Assembly (NCBI GenBank): GCA_016584305.1
Contig: JACEEZ010015277.1
Span: forward strand, 423,501-487,500
DNA from: Chionoecetes opilio
Lineage: Eukaryota > Arthropoda > Malacostraca > Decapoda > Majidae
Length of the DNA: 64,000 nt
Direction of reading: 5' to 3'
The notes below the pieces were generated by a model. That model worked only from the letters and a program-made list of their open reading frames with translations. It ran no database searches and was not told where the DNA came from. A program made the translations under genes and the position numbers. Shown here in pieces: positions 31,979 through 43,184 of this stretch; position 1 is the first letter of the stretch; each line of letters begins with the position of its first letter.

Positions 31979-33523
31979 GGGTACCGGACGCCTGTTACTT
32001 AAGAAGGATTTTTTTTCCTTTGAATTTGTATTATTTTTTAGGTTTGTACTTGTTACTGCTGAAAACATAAAAATACAAATGTTTTATTGAGATATGTGTC
32101 AAAGTTTATGAGAAAAAAAAATATGCGCGTAAATTTTTTGTACATTGGCATCATTGTTTTGCGAAATCAGGCATTCGTTTTTCAACCGATTGCTTTGAAA
32201 CCCTGTCTGTGGATTGAGGGGACCCATAGGTTTTTTTGATTGTCAGAAAAATTTTGTCCGTATTTTTTTTTGGAGAAAAAAAATACGTATTTAAGTATGA
32301 CAAAAATTGAGTTTTTTCCATGGATAAAAAATCTGTATGGATATATTTATCTCTTTGAAAATGTCTCACAATAAAATATAATTGCCTTTCTTTTTTCTTT
32401 TAGAAAACGTCTTCATATATGCATTATCTTGAAAAATACCAGAGAAATATCCATCAAAATGCAGATAACTTAGGTTTCGAGATATGAGCCATTTTCTGTG
32501 AACCAATGAGTAACTTCCATTTTTTTGCTTTTAGCAGTACAAATTCAAACAAAATGGGAGAACAAAAATAGTTAAAGGTGAATAAGTGTTTATTATCATA
32601 TATCAGTTAATTGGCACCAGGACAATTACTTAAAAAAATTGTGGTGATCACCTGTGACCAACTGACGCGGTGTCACTGATTTTAGCTTTTAACAGGTTGG
32701 GCAGCTGACGGTGATTGAGCAGTCAAATCCATTATGTGTTGTTTTTAATTGTGGTGTATCCTCGTATCTCTTGCAAGTTCTTAATACCAAGCTCTCGAGC
32801 TGGGAATTCGAGAGGATGATTCTCTCTTCATCTTGGGAGGGGGCGGGGAAGTTATTTTTGAAGAGACGACACTGCTGCTCTGGTTTCGTTACTACAGGAG
32901 CAGCAACTCAGAAATATCTTGTGGCAATGTGGGTGACTGCTGAGAGGTCGAAGGAAATTGTTCTTGGTGAGAGGCAATCAACAAAGGCAGTGACAGTGTT
33001 GAGGGAGGGAGGGACGCCGTGACCTCCACGCCACACACTCCTGCTTGCTTCTCTTCACTCTGCTTGCTCCTCCTCTGATTCATGTATTCTGCCACTTTTC
33101 TCTACCTTACTGTCTTCTTTGATGGGCAACCCATTGCCTCCAACTTTCTCAAGCAAAGAAATGTGTGTAAAAGGGTAGCAATGGCTGATGACATCAATTT
33201 CCCATGAGTCAGTACGCTCCCTGACACCACCCACACGTTGATAATATATGAACATAATTCTTGATACAAAAAACAACCCAGAAATCAATAAAATTGAACA
33301 AAAAACACTGAACCATTTACATTGAAAAAAACTTATTGTCTCCACACGGAGTGCCCTTTAAATCCCTTTAAATAGTTGTAAACATGATGGATTTCAAAGT
33401 GGAATGGATTAACTTAGAAACTTGTAAAAGAAAATTGTAGACACTCTGAGAGAGACTAACGTATTTTTAACTAATTTTCGAGGTCTGGGTCGAAAATGCA
33501 TTATTTTCAAGGGTCCGGTCGCC
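31979..33523. mobile_element. TTAA-flanked element (ACCGGAC ends), 1.5 kb
   Basis: The left end GGGTACCGGACGCC and right end, inverted, GGCGACCGGACCC lie beside TTAA at 31975-31978 and 33524-33527. The interior has T-rich sequence on the left and a 96-codon minus frame (33055-33345) with a hydrophobic stretch FCSILLISGLFFVSRIMFIY. I cannot assign it. No transposase is seen. Confidence 0.55.
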
Positions 33524-33527
33524 TTAA

Positions 33528-34239
33528 TGCATTTTTGCTCAACACACTATTTTCTAGGAACGTAACTCATTAGTTAAACAGGGTCTACGTGTAATATAAA
33601 AAATATTCAAATGTTTTCTGGTGTTGTGGTCATTGAAGGTAGCCCTTACCTCTCGTCATCGTTCAGTGATGTTCTGCCTCTCTTGAAACACGAGTGCCAT
33701 TCAAAAACGTCATTCAGAACATTGTTTCATTGCTGTAGGCATGCTTTAACATTTCAAGGGTATGCATTGTCAATTTCCCAAGATTGACATAGAATTTGAC
33801 GTTTGCACTGTTTTGTCTGAGGTCCATACTGAAATCACAACAGAGCACAGGAACGTGGTCACAAAATCACATGTAGCACACGTCCCATTGTTCACAGAAG
33901 GATGCCACACGACATACTGAACCACAACAGTCACTGCTTGCAACTGCTGCGTACACATGATAGTCCTATTCTCTGTTTCTTTGCTACATGGACAGTCCGT
34001 GAATTTTTTTTCACCATATTGTTTTGCTGAAAACTGCTTTATTTACTGTTTTATGGTGAACAGCTGAAGGGATCCATTAGGGAAGACTGTGTAGTAGATA
34101 AAGTCAGTAAATCCAGATTGTGATTAGATTCACTGAAACTTTCAGTTAATATTATAACAGTTCGCTTGGTTTGAGTCGAATGTAGATGAATTCCGATGTA
34201 TTGAAGTCTGATTAAGTGAGGTATTACTGTGCTTTATTC
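33528..34239. other. Intron stretch without recognised features
   Basis: I see no gene, repeat pair or element end here. It belongs to EXOC1 intron 2. Confidence 0.4.
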
Positions 34240-34500
34240 CCTTTGATCTCAAATGCCATCACCTTACTTTTTCCCACATTAACTTTTAGATGTCTCCTCA
34301 CACAATCGGTATTTAAAACTCATAAACCAATCTTTATGTGAATCTCTCACTCTGCTAGCAGTACATATATTGTTGTCTGCAAACAGCTTGGTTTTTAGTT
34401 TCTTTTTTGTCTTATCTATACTCATCTCTATGCCAATATTTCCCAACAAAGCTTTCATCTCATGACTAATTTCACTCAGTGGCACATGTCCATGAACAAT
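34240..34500 (-). pseudogene. LINE reverse transcriptase fragment
   Basis: The minus frame 34279-34485 reads KTKLFADNNICTASRVRDS, a decayed FADD box. A CGKKQGDGI-like stretch beyond the stop corresponds to the VGKSKVM block common after it in RTE-like elements. It is 90 bp upstream of an EXOC1 exon. Confidence 0.45.
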
Positions 34501-34586
34501 TATATCCCTTTGTATATGTCTCTCCTTTCAAATATACATTTAGCAAATTTGGGTTGTGATGGTGTTGATTATGTATCCTTCCTCAG

Positions 34587-34677
34587 AGAGTATCCTGGTA
34601 AGGAGGTGAAGAGGGGACTGGAGCAACTGTATAGAAAGGTGGAAAAGCATCTCTCAGAGGAAGGAAACTTACTGCAG
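34587..34677 (+). CDS. EXOC1: Exocyst complex component 1 (Sec3), exon c
   Basis: A 91-bp exon. Its first base completes the Lys codon left by exon b; then come [20 protein letters not shown] and [10 protein letters not shown]. This matches the conserved C-terminal helical bundle of animal EXOC1, where [12 protein letters not shown] is continuous, so the 15195/34587 junction is well supported. The acceptor is TATCCTTCCTCAG, ending at 34586. The donor at 34678 is GCAAGT after CAG: a GC-AG intron, since no in-frame GT follows nearby and the reading resumes exactly in phase 0 at 63904. A frame starting at ATG 34462 is only intron read-through. Confidence 0.93.
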
Positions 34678-35020
34678 GCAAGTGTAGTAATGATTTCGGT
34701 AGAAATTTGTATTATGTGACTAAGTCCTACAGTAATCCCATCACCAAACCCAGAACTGTAGATACAACATCGCTGTAGGTGATAAGACAGTTGCACTTTG
34801 CGAGTCAGGCATTTATGCTGTATGACATGCTATATGTTTTTTTCACAATGCTTGAAGGAATTGGCATGAAGCATAGTGGTAGATGCTTGAGATGCGATCA
34901 CATTTGTTCTCACTTGCCTGGATTGTGGTTTTGGCAATTCAATGGATCTTGATGCGATATGGCAGACACCCCCTCTCATCCCACATGGCCTTCATTCTTT
35001 CCCTGCCTCCTCCCTCAATA
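34678..35020. other. Start of the 29-kb third EXOC1 intron
   Basis: It begins GCAAGTGTAG. No other feature is recognised before the inverted-repeat element at 35021. Confidence 0.5.
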
Positions 35021-35244
35021 TAGTCCATGGGCCGGACCCCCCAAAATAACTTTTTGGTACCATCTGAGGTGGCAAGGCCTAGTGATGTTTTTTTATATTC
35101 CCCCATGTCTATAGGATATTTTTTGATATGATAGCCCTTGCTAGGTGGTAGCTTAGTGCTAGTAATTGCGACTTTTATAGCCGCACCCAACGGCACTCAA
35201 CTATGGACATCCGCAACTGTGAAAGTGATATTACTATAGGTTAA

Positions 35245-36682
35245 AGTAATCGTCCAGACCATTTCATCATTCCTGATTTAATGCAATCAAATCATAGCCA
35301 TTAACGAGTATATCAACAATACGTCGTCACTTTTTGTATCCAGTCAGCCGTTTTTAAATAATCCGCAATCAAAATCTGCAAATTCCCCGAGTTCTCAAAA
35401 CACTCCTCAAGGTTTGCAGACGATGCGCTCAGGCTCAGTGACGTAGCATCAGGGAGGGTCCTCTTCCCGCGCTGATCAGAGAGGCACGTAAACACAGAGG
35501 TAAATATAGTACTTGAAGATATTTGGGTGTTTCTGATAGTTTTTTTTTGCTATATGCCACATGCATGCATCCTTTATGGGTGCAGCAAGACAGCTGTGCC
35601 TTTCGAGAAAAGTTTGCACACGGAAAGGAGTGGCATGTGTAGGGTGATACACGCCTATAGTGTGTTGGGGCGAGCAGTTGTGTTGAGAAACGGTGTGTAG
35701 TGAGGGTACACAGCGGGTGAAAGACTGGGTGAGAGTGTGCAGCACGACTAGTCGGCTACCCAGTGTGTGGGTTGGGACGACGAGTGTGAGGTGAGCCTGT
35801 GTACACGGGTGTGCTGGACAAGGGCGGCGCCCCCCCGTAAGACAGTGACTCAGTCCAACACCATACCAGACCAGGTGGCCCTGTTAGACAGGGACGCCAG
35901 GACTGGCAGCAGCGGTGGACCACCACGACTGTGAGGCTTTGCCTCTTAACAAGACCAAGTAAACCAAGTAAACCAGTTGTGGAGTGGGCATGCCCTGTGG
36001 TGAGAGACCCTGTGGTGGTGTGGCTGTCACACTTTCTGCCTTCCCGCCCGCATATTTTCCAACTCTATGCTGTAGTTAATGCTAGTATGTGGTTTCCGAG
36101 TAATGACGTTTGACTGTAGCTCCAAAACTAACCATGGGATTTTCTCGAAAGTACCTTCATTGTGATTCCCACACACACATGGTTTAACCTTATTTACCAA
36201 TCCATGTTTTGGAGAAGTGCCAGGTCCTGCTGAACCTCAGGCTCTGTTAACACCTGTTCATCCACCTCGTACTCGGGCTCAAACATATAGGATCCCATGA
36301 CAATCTGAGGTTCGTTTTCCTCATAATATACGCAACCAGCGTCATTTCTTTCGGTGTCAGATTGAGCATCGTACTCTAGATCTGTCACAGCGACAGATTC
36401 ACTGTCTGACACCGAAGTACAATCGCTCATCATAACATTTGCCGACAGGTGTCAGCCAGAGTGCCTGCAGGCGTCCCTGTTCTGACGTCATCAATAACAG
36501 TCGTAGCCCTGTTGGAGGGAAGATTTTTTTTTTCGCGCGCTTTTTACAAAAGTCGTGTTTTTACGGAAATAAGGCCTGGAAATCAATTATTTTTGGTGGA
36601 TTAGGTGTTTTGAATGCATAAACACCTACATAAACACATTCAACATAATTCGGCCCAAAAAAATTGGGTCTGGACGATTACT
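35245..36682. mobile_element. TTAA-flanked element (ATCGTCCAGACC ends), 1.4 kb
   Basis: The ends AGTAATCGTCCAGACC are perfectly inverted, with TTAA at 35241-35244 and 36683-36686. A piggyBac-like target. The interior includes GT-rich sequence (35700-35830), a small acidic frame at 36194-36433 and no transposase. It is inserted in the Academ-like element. Confidence 0.8.
36194..36433 (-). CDS. Acidic YxFEP-motif N-terminal exon, hypothetical
   Basis: A 79-codon minus frame beginning MMSDCTSVSDSESVAVTDLE, strongly acidic, followed by GSYMFEPEYEVDEQV and ending LLQNMDW. A short FEP motif after an acidic leader, before a Cys-rich part, is seen in transposon-linked animal proteins with a P2X7-tail-like domain. 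Here only the first part is present. After TG of the Trp codon there is a plausible donor (GTAAAT), so it may be a first exon whose downstream exons were lost from this short element. Function unknown; the family link is weak. Confidence 0.3.
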   Translation of the reverse strand: MMSDCTSVSDSESVAVTDLEYDAQSDTERNDAGCVYYEENEPQIVMGSYMFEPEYEVDEQVLTEPEVQQDLALLQNMDW

Positions 36683-36943
36683 TTAACCTTCTGAAAATAT
36701 TCAAAATCGAAGTTCATTCAATTACAGTTTTATTTGCTAATATACACACAATAACATAATAAGCTGGCATCAGGTTAAATGACATAAAAGTTAAAACACT
36801 AATACTAATGAACAGAAATGTGTCGCTACCATATGCAATGAAGTCTGAATGTGTACTTCTATGCGACTTCTTGTGAACATAACAAGGACTAATATTTTTG
36901 AAACTATTGTATTAATAATTTGTTGTGTCATATGGAACCTTTA

Positions 36944-38416
36944 AGGCGGCGTCACACTAGCACTTTTTCCGTCTAGTTAGACGATCTCCGTTGGTTTTTT
37001 CTCGCTCTGACTAGTTAGTCCGTCTGAATCAGTCAGTCTGAGTCAGACGATCGTGATCGTCTTCATATGGAAAGTTGAAGACAACTTTCATAGTCAAATC
37101 AAAATCCATAGTGATTACTTTAAAGATATTCGATATAAATTAGTAATGTTTTGCAAATTATAATTCACTAGCCACAAAGCCGCCCTCCGGGCGGACTTTT
37201 TGGCTAGCTCCTGCGGAGGGCTATTGGTGGGCCGAAGGCCCACCAAACACAGACTCTCCAGATAGCCCCTTCTAGCTTTCCTGAAATCATGGATGTAGAA
37301 ATGTATGTATTAACGCCAACCTATTCACATCACCCCCAACCCATTCACTCACCCATTACCCATTACCCATCACCCCCCACCCATTCACTCACCCATTACC
37401 CACCACCCCCCACCCATTCACTCACCCATTATCCATCACCACACACCCATTCACTCACCCATTACCCATCACCCCCCCCATCTATTCCCTCACCCATCAC
37501 CCCCCACCCATTCACTCACCCATCACCCCACACCCATTACCCATCACCCCACCCATTCACTCACCCATTACCCATCACCCTACATCAAGGTTTCCTCAAT
37601 TCTCGCAACCCACTCTTTTTTTCACAATTCTCGCTAATAGGCTGCTAAAAAAAAGAAAAAAAAAGTGATCGGATCATCTTATAAATGGGCTTAAAACCTT
37701 CCCCTGCTCGAGCCGGTTCCAAAACTGTGCCATATGCGGGGATTCCGCCACAGGGGGCGGCACCTGGAGCGGACACACACACACACACACACACACACTT
37801 TTGCTTATATTATAATTCAATACATTTGAAAGTATTAAAAATATTCAAGTGACTATTGTACATGTAGATACATTTAAAAGCCGGTTCTATATAACAGCCA
37901 ACAGTCTCTCGCATGACTCGATTGTTGTTCTTCTTCTTCTTCTTGTGACCTTTTCTGTTTAGTATCGCTTTGTAGGTCGTCTGTCAAGCTCGTTGTGTTT
38001 CTTTTTCAAGACATACTCAAAATTTGTTTCTCTCTCCAAGACTTCAACTTAAGATTATAGACGAAATGCTGTGGACACGTAGCTCAGAAGAATTTCTCGT
38101 TGAATGCATACGCGTGGCCACCCAAGCTTGTCTCTGGGACCACAGGTCAGACTTGTACACCAAGAAGGCCTTGATATTCTAGGTCTTATCTAGGTCGATA
38201 TTAGGTCTACTATTGATAAATAATACACATAATTAAGTGTATACCAGCAATAGCTTGCCCTGGCGTCGGAGCCATGTTTGTTTACAGTCGAAGGAACAGC
38301 TGACTAGTAGTGCAGGCGAACGATTGTGTGTGTGACGGCTTGCAGTCAGAAAATTGTTAGTTATTAGAAAGTTGCTGAAAAAACTAGACGGAAAAAGTGC
38401 TAGTGTGACGCCGCCT
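36944..38416. mobile_element. PIF/Harbinger-like element (GGCGGCGTCACACTA ends), 1.5 kb
   Basis: The inverted ends are AGGCGGCGTCACACTAGCAC on both sides, with TTA at 36941-36943 and 38417-38419. The right ~190 bp resemble the ends of the 55576-59531 element (GTAAACAAACATGGCTCCGA block). The interior holds a CCCATTCACTCA minisatellite, a GCCGCCCTCCGGGCGG palindrome near 37180, a CTTCTTCTT run and an (AC)n at 37770-37797. No transposase. It is inserted in the Academ-like element. Confidence 0.8.
37318..37585. repeat. CCCATTCACTCACCCATTAC minisatellite
   Basis: Seven or eight imperfect units of about 30-36 bp built from CCCATTCACTCA, CCCATTAC and CCCATCACC. They keep a His/Pro/Ser/Thr-rich frame open (37289-37648), which is not a gene. 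Confidence 0.9.
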
Positions 38417-38463
38417 TTAGACATGCATAGAAGCGCCAGAAACATATGTATCTGCTGTACCGT

Positions 38464-40393
38464 TTACTCATTCTCTGAATCCTCAGAATCCGGCTCAAGG
38501 TCGGGTTCCTGCTGCTGCACTGTTTGGTTGGTGCAGGTCTGGAGCTTGCACATATCAGTGCATGTGAGGCCATTGACCAGGCATGCACAGTCAGGCAGCT
38601 TGCAAACCCATGAACACTTGCAAGCCAGTAGCTCTAACACCACCTCTGGTGCTGGTGCTGAACGCATCCAGAGGATGTTCAGCTTCCTGTCTTCTTCAGT
38701 CCAGCCATGCTCACTGGGGCTTGGCACGTTGGCCTTGGGCTCTAAACAGCGTCTCCAGATAGCAGCCTGGAAGTTGGCTCTCTGTGCGTGTAGGAAGAGG
38801 CAGTCTCTGCATGGTGGCAGCTGGCTTGACTCTGCTTCCCCTATCTTTGCACAGAAGAGCTGGTAGCGCAGCTCGTTGACACTGTTGCCCCCTGCGGCCC
38901 TGCTTCTGCTCTTGATGCTCCTGCTGCCAACATACATTGCACACGTGAACTGCTCAAGCTTATCAAAGATCTCATCGCTCAATTCCCAGCATTGGCCCAG
39001 CTGCTTGAATGCCTGGTTAGACGGGTCGTTCTTGAGTAGCGTCAGTGCAATAAGCTTGCCTTTACCGGCAAAGTAGCTGACAGAGTCACATCCAGTGAAT
39101 GCATGCAGGCCAATCAGGCTGTCGCAGACACCCTGCTCTTGACTTCTCCCGATCTTGTCTACATCTGCGTATCGGGTGCGAGTCTTGGTTCCAAACTTCT
39201 GGTAGATAGAGATATCCATGGTGCTGTGCATGGCAAGGCTAATGATGAAGACATCAGTGTTCTCTGAGCAAATGACGACTGCCTTGTAGCCATCTCTCGC
39301 TGCATGCAGCATGTGGAGAAGCAGGCAGGTATCAGCCTCTTCTTGTGTCGACTCGAGCTCAGGTACCTCCTCCCACTTGTCTTCTGTTAGCTTGATTAGG
39401 TTAGGTTGATATCTTTGGCTTTGGTCTTGATGTCAGCCCTGAGTTGCTTGGCAGCCTTTGTTTGGAGTTCCTGGGCATCACCTCTGGACAGAGTCTTCAA
39501 CTGTTTCTTTAGAGATTGGTTTTCCCTGACAAGTTCCTGCACAGTTAAGCTGTCTGGATAGATGAGAAGTTTGCCATTATGATCTTGGATGATGTGAAGA
39601 AATCCACCAAACTCCTTCTCAATCCTTTGCCGCAGGTGCTTTTTGGTGGAGTCCTGCACTTGGTCTACACCAAAGCTCTTCATGGATGCCACAAGTCTAG
39701 AGGTAACATCAGTCATCATCAGGACCTTTGGGGTACCGAAAAGCTCCATTCTGATGTAATGAAAGAGCTCACTGTATGACTGACTAACAGCCGCCTCATA
39801 TATATCTTCATCTTCTTTGTCATCGGCACTGACAGCACCCTTCTGCTGTGAAGTTTCGCCCCGTGTGTAGAATCTATAGCAGGACCTGTCCAGTTTCTTT
39901 GTGGCGGCATTCCTGATCTTAGCATCAGCTCTCAGTTCTCTGCACTTCACCAACACTTCTCGAGTCTTCTGTCGTTTGGCGTACTTGTTTGTTTTCTGGC
40001 AAAATATGCACTCTGCTTCATATGTTCTTGAGGTGCTAGGGATTGCATGACCAGCCCTTGCAGGGCTGCTATCCTCAGGACAGCCATTGGTAGTCTTCTC
40101 TTTTTGAGCAAGGATGCCATCTGTCTAGTGCTTTCTTCATCGTGAAGATGCTGCGACATTTTCTGTGGTAATTGAGAGCAGGGATCTCTCCTTCGGGAGT
40201 GTCTTCAGCCAACTCCAATGAATGACGGCAGCTCATGACGCCGTATTTGAGCTGCCCGGAGGAGAGTTTTCCAGGAGTTGACTGATTGTGGTGAAATTAG
40301 ATTTTCATTGTCATCGGAACAATGAATGATGCACTCTAGCCGCGGGCGTTTTGGAGTCTGATCAGTACAAGGGTGCTCAGTGTCCGCCATCAT
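38464..40393 (-). pseudogene. Academ-like protein with XPG/FEN1-like signature, internally deleted
   Basis: Read from 40393 leftward: MMADTEHPCTDQTPKRPRLE, then SWKTLLRAAQIRRHE; a frame-shifted Cys block (YHRKCRSIF, then ECIFCQKTNKYAKRQKT); CRELRADAKIRNAATKKLDR running straight into CYRFYTRGE with about 20 residues missing; and SYSELFHYIRMELFG. After 39396 the sequence jumps to the C-terminal part: STQEEADTCLLLHMLHAARD, KAVVICSENTDVFIISLAMH, LIGLHAFTGCDSVSYFAGKG, CLFLHAQRANFQAAIWRR and CKLPDCACLVNGLTCTDMCK. EAD, DTDV-like and TGCD..S.F.GKG are spaced as in XPG/FEN1 nucleases (EAEA, DMD, GCDY..I.G.G). The catalytic DTD is here NTD. Frameshifts and a large central deletion make it inactive. This family is very widespread in invertebrate genomes. 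Confidence 0.7.
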
Positions 40394-41045
40394 TCAGCTC
40401 GTCCATCTGCATCAGACAAGAACATGGATTAGAAATGTTTTTTTTCCAGTTCTTTCAACGTAAATACGCTGGTAATATATAAGGCTTAAGACGTAAATGA
40501 TATTAAGATATGGATTTCTGTGAATATACAGTTTTTTGTTTTTAGCCTCTTAAACGTCAATATATAACACTTGAAGAATAATAAGAGTACCATTTAAAAG
40601 ATGAATCATCACCCTACAATCTCATCTCTATGGCATTTTATCGAGAAATTACTTGTTTTAGAGTTATTGAACGAAATATGGCTGGGAAACGCAATTTTTT
40701 TCAATTTTGATGAAAACATGCCTTCAACTTCAGGCTTCATTTGCGCAAAAACTATGACATATATAGCAAAAATGCATGGATACAAACCTGTGCAGAATTT
40801 AATTTACTAAATCCTTAGTCAATATACCCTTTATGCCTACGATGCACCGTTTCATAAATAAAAACGGAAAATATGAAAAAAATTACCCTATGAAAGTGGG
40901 TTTTTCACAAAAATATACCGTAAAGCTACCAACATGGAAAGGCTATCATACATTATTTTACTTCTATTGATGCAGCAAACAAAATGGCACAAGTATAGTT
41001 TTGCCACCTTGGGTGGTACCGATATCTGGTCCGGCCCATGGACTA

Positions 41046-41702
41046 ATATGTACCATCATCCTATACGCACATCCTTCCTGTAACTCTTGCTTTCTTATCA
41101 CGCACCACCTCCCTACCTACTCACTTCCACATTTCTAACCCCCTCCCTTTGCCCTGCTGTGACTCACATACTTTTAAGCCCCTCCACTTTAGTTGCTACT
41201 TTTTTAATTAATTTACTTTATATACAATGAAGCGTGTTTGAAAGTGGTGAAATTGCAGTTTTTTCACTTACACTTTTAGTATCTTATTTAGTTTTAGTGG
41301 TTTTGAGTTATTAAATGCTTTCTTAATCCACAACCACACTGTAAATTGTTAGAATCAGTTGTTTTGCTGTGAGACAGCAAAATTACAGAGAAAAATATGT
41401 AAACACATATTGTAGATGCCAGCTTTGATTGGCTCCGTGTCTGTCTGACTTTGTCAACTTGTGAGCACAAAGTGAAATATAAGTTCAAGTGTAGGTTAGC
41501 AACCCAGCCTTTTAGTGCTATCTCACCTTAATGAAGAAAAATTGACAGTACTCGGTAGTATACTAAATAGTACAATGTTATGTACCAAGAATGCATTCTG
41601 TAGTGCATCAAGAACATTACTGTCACACCCGGCCACGATATGAAGGGTAAGCTAGTAGTGTAGTTTGGTTTGTTTAATTCTTCCTTTCATTGACTTTTTA
41701 TA
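41046..41702. other. Intron stretch without recognised features
   Basis: I see no gene, repeat pair or element end. The TA at 41701-41702 is the target of the next element. Confidence 0.4.
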
Positions 41703-41786
41703 CAGTAAACCCTCTATAATTCGATCTAATTGGGGGGAGGCCTCGGTCGAATTAGCCGAAAGTCCGAATTATCCGATGGTTACCTC

Positions 41787-41817
<31 letters not shown>

Positions 41818-42547
41818 ATAAGAACTCACTCAAACATGCCAAAACAGCACAGATTGTAGTACTTGTACTCACCAAAACATGGCTAATACTGAAGTCTTGA
41901 AATGCAGTACTACTGTACACTGAGGCGCACGGTGACGTCAGTATACAGTATGCCTAGCGCAAGCTACCCTTGCACTCCAGCCCTGGGAGGTGGATCGCTA
42001 CTGAGTTGCCAGCTCGTGCCACAAAGTAGGGTATGTAAACAAAGGGAAAGGACTGCTTCTGCTTTTCGCTCTCCTCCTCTTGCCTCCTTAATATTTCATT
42101 TCCTGCTGCTATAACTTCTGCTGCATCAAATACAGGGTCATCAGCAAGTTATTCTTCAACAATAAGAATAGCCACAGAGATACATTTCGGCAGCTGCTAT
42201 ATTGGTAGCAATGTAAATTGTGAAGCGTTCAGTATCGTTCAGTAGGGAGGCTGTTGGGGGGGGGGGACCGCTACTGAATGCAGCCCTGGCAGGTGTCACT
42301 CTGGGGATTTGTAAGGTAAGGTCTTCAGTGCTTGAGGTGCTTAATGTGTTGGAGGTGATGTGGAGGCTGGCTGACGAAGTGGATGGCACAGAGGAGATGG
42401 AAGATGCTGCAGAAAACTCAGAAAATTCAAACTTCAGTTCTGATTATGGAAAGTTGAAAAGTTGTTGAAAACTTTGAACTTGGCCTGAAGCAGGTCGAAT
42501 TATCCAAAGTTCGAATCATATGGGTTCAAATTAGAGAGGGTTTACTG
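41703..42547. mobile_element. Tigger-like TA element (TAATTCGAT family), 845 bp
   Basis: The left end is CAGTAAACCCTCTATAATTC and the right end, inverted, CAGTAAACCCTCTCTAATTT. TA at 41701-41702 and a mutated CA at 42548-42549. Subterminal motifs TCGAATTA/GTCCGAATTATCC repeat. A C(16) run and (AC)n lie at 41790-41818. The frame 42220-42468 encodes an acidic tail (EEMEDAAENSENSNF), possibly the end of a lost transposase. Confidence 0.75.
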
Positions 42548-42775
42548 CAGTCCTTCCCATTAACTCTACCTTCGATTGCGAGTGCATCGGAGGACATGGG
42601 GGCGGCATGAGCCTCTAATCACAAGCGTCAGTATAAAAATCCTGCCTGTGCCACCACGGGCGAGGGCCAACCATCACAGCCCTCAAGTAAACCTCCAGGG
42701 CCTACCATCCCACCTCTAGAGGTGGGATGGCACTACCTACAGGCACTATAGGCCAAGATGTAAAAAAAAAAAAAG
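42548..42775 (+). repeat. tRNA-derived SINE, head missing
   Basis: It starts within CCATTAACTCTACCTTCG, continues through GGCGGCATGAGCCTCTAATC, CCACCACGGGCGAGGGCCAA and GCCTACCATCCCACC, and ends in ACTATAGGCC and a 12-A tail. It directly abuts the preceding TA element. 42776-43184 holds nothing recognised. Confidence 0.8.
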
Positions 42776-43184
42776 TCATTAATTTCTTAAATGAGGAGAA
42801 ATTACCTATCCTCAGTGACCATATAAGTATTATGTTATCTCTAATTATGAATTTTTGATTTTCAATCTTTTTTCTGTACAAATTTAGGCTCTGTGCTGGC
42901 ATACATAATGAAAATTTCACATAATTTTGATCACGTATCTCCTTTCTTAATAAGGGTAAATGGTGAGGTAGCGAGAGAGTAAACCTCACACAAGAACAAA
43001 AATAACCAATTTACTAAACACAATTTAAAGAGTGGGAATATTATCATAGAAGCAACAGAGCAAGAAACTTTACTGAATATGGTTAATAGAGTGCAAATAT
43101 TATCATAGCAACATAAAAAAATGAAAACTTACTTTATATACAGTTGAGAGCAATTAGATTGTGAGGTAATAATCATCAGCAATT

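Larger units (their letters stand above)
35021..41045 (-). mobile_element. Academ-like DNA transposon with nested insertions
   Basis: The inverted ends are TAGTCCATGGGCCGGACC at 35021 and its complement ending at 41045. Similarity extends inward (GGTACCATCTGAGGTGGCAA left; GGTACCACCCAAGGTGGCAA right, inverted). ATA flanks both ends, a possible 3-bp target duplication, though a TA target is also possible. It holds one minus-strand gene (38464-40393). Two later insertions (35245-36682 and 36944-38416) account for 2.9 kb, leaving a ~3.1-kb original. The gene's XPG/FEN1-like signature and a 3-4-bp target fit what is known of the Academ superfamily. The assignment is inferred. Confidence 0.6.

Noticed and set aside
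34462..34719. 85-codon frame as an independent gene
   Set aside because: Only 34587-34677 is conserved. The rest is intron read-through on both sides of an EXOC1 exon.
37289..37648. His/Pro/Thr-rich frame or CRISPR-like array
   Set aside because: It is an imperfect minisatellite with no unique spacers of constant length. CRISPR arrays do not occur in animal chromosomes.
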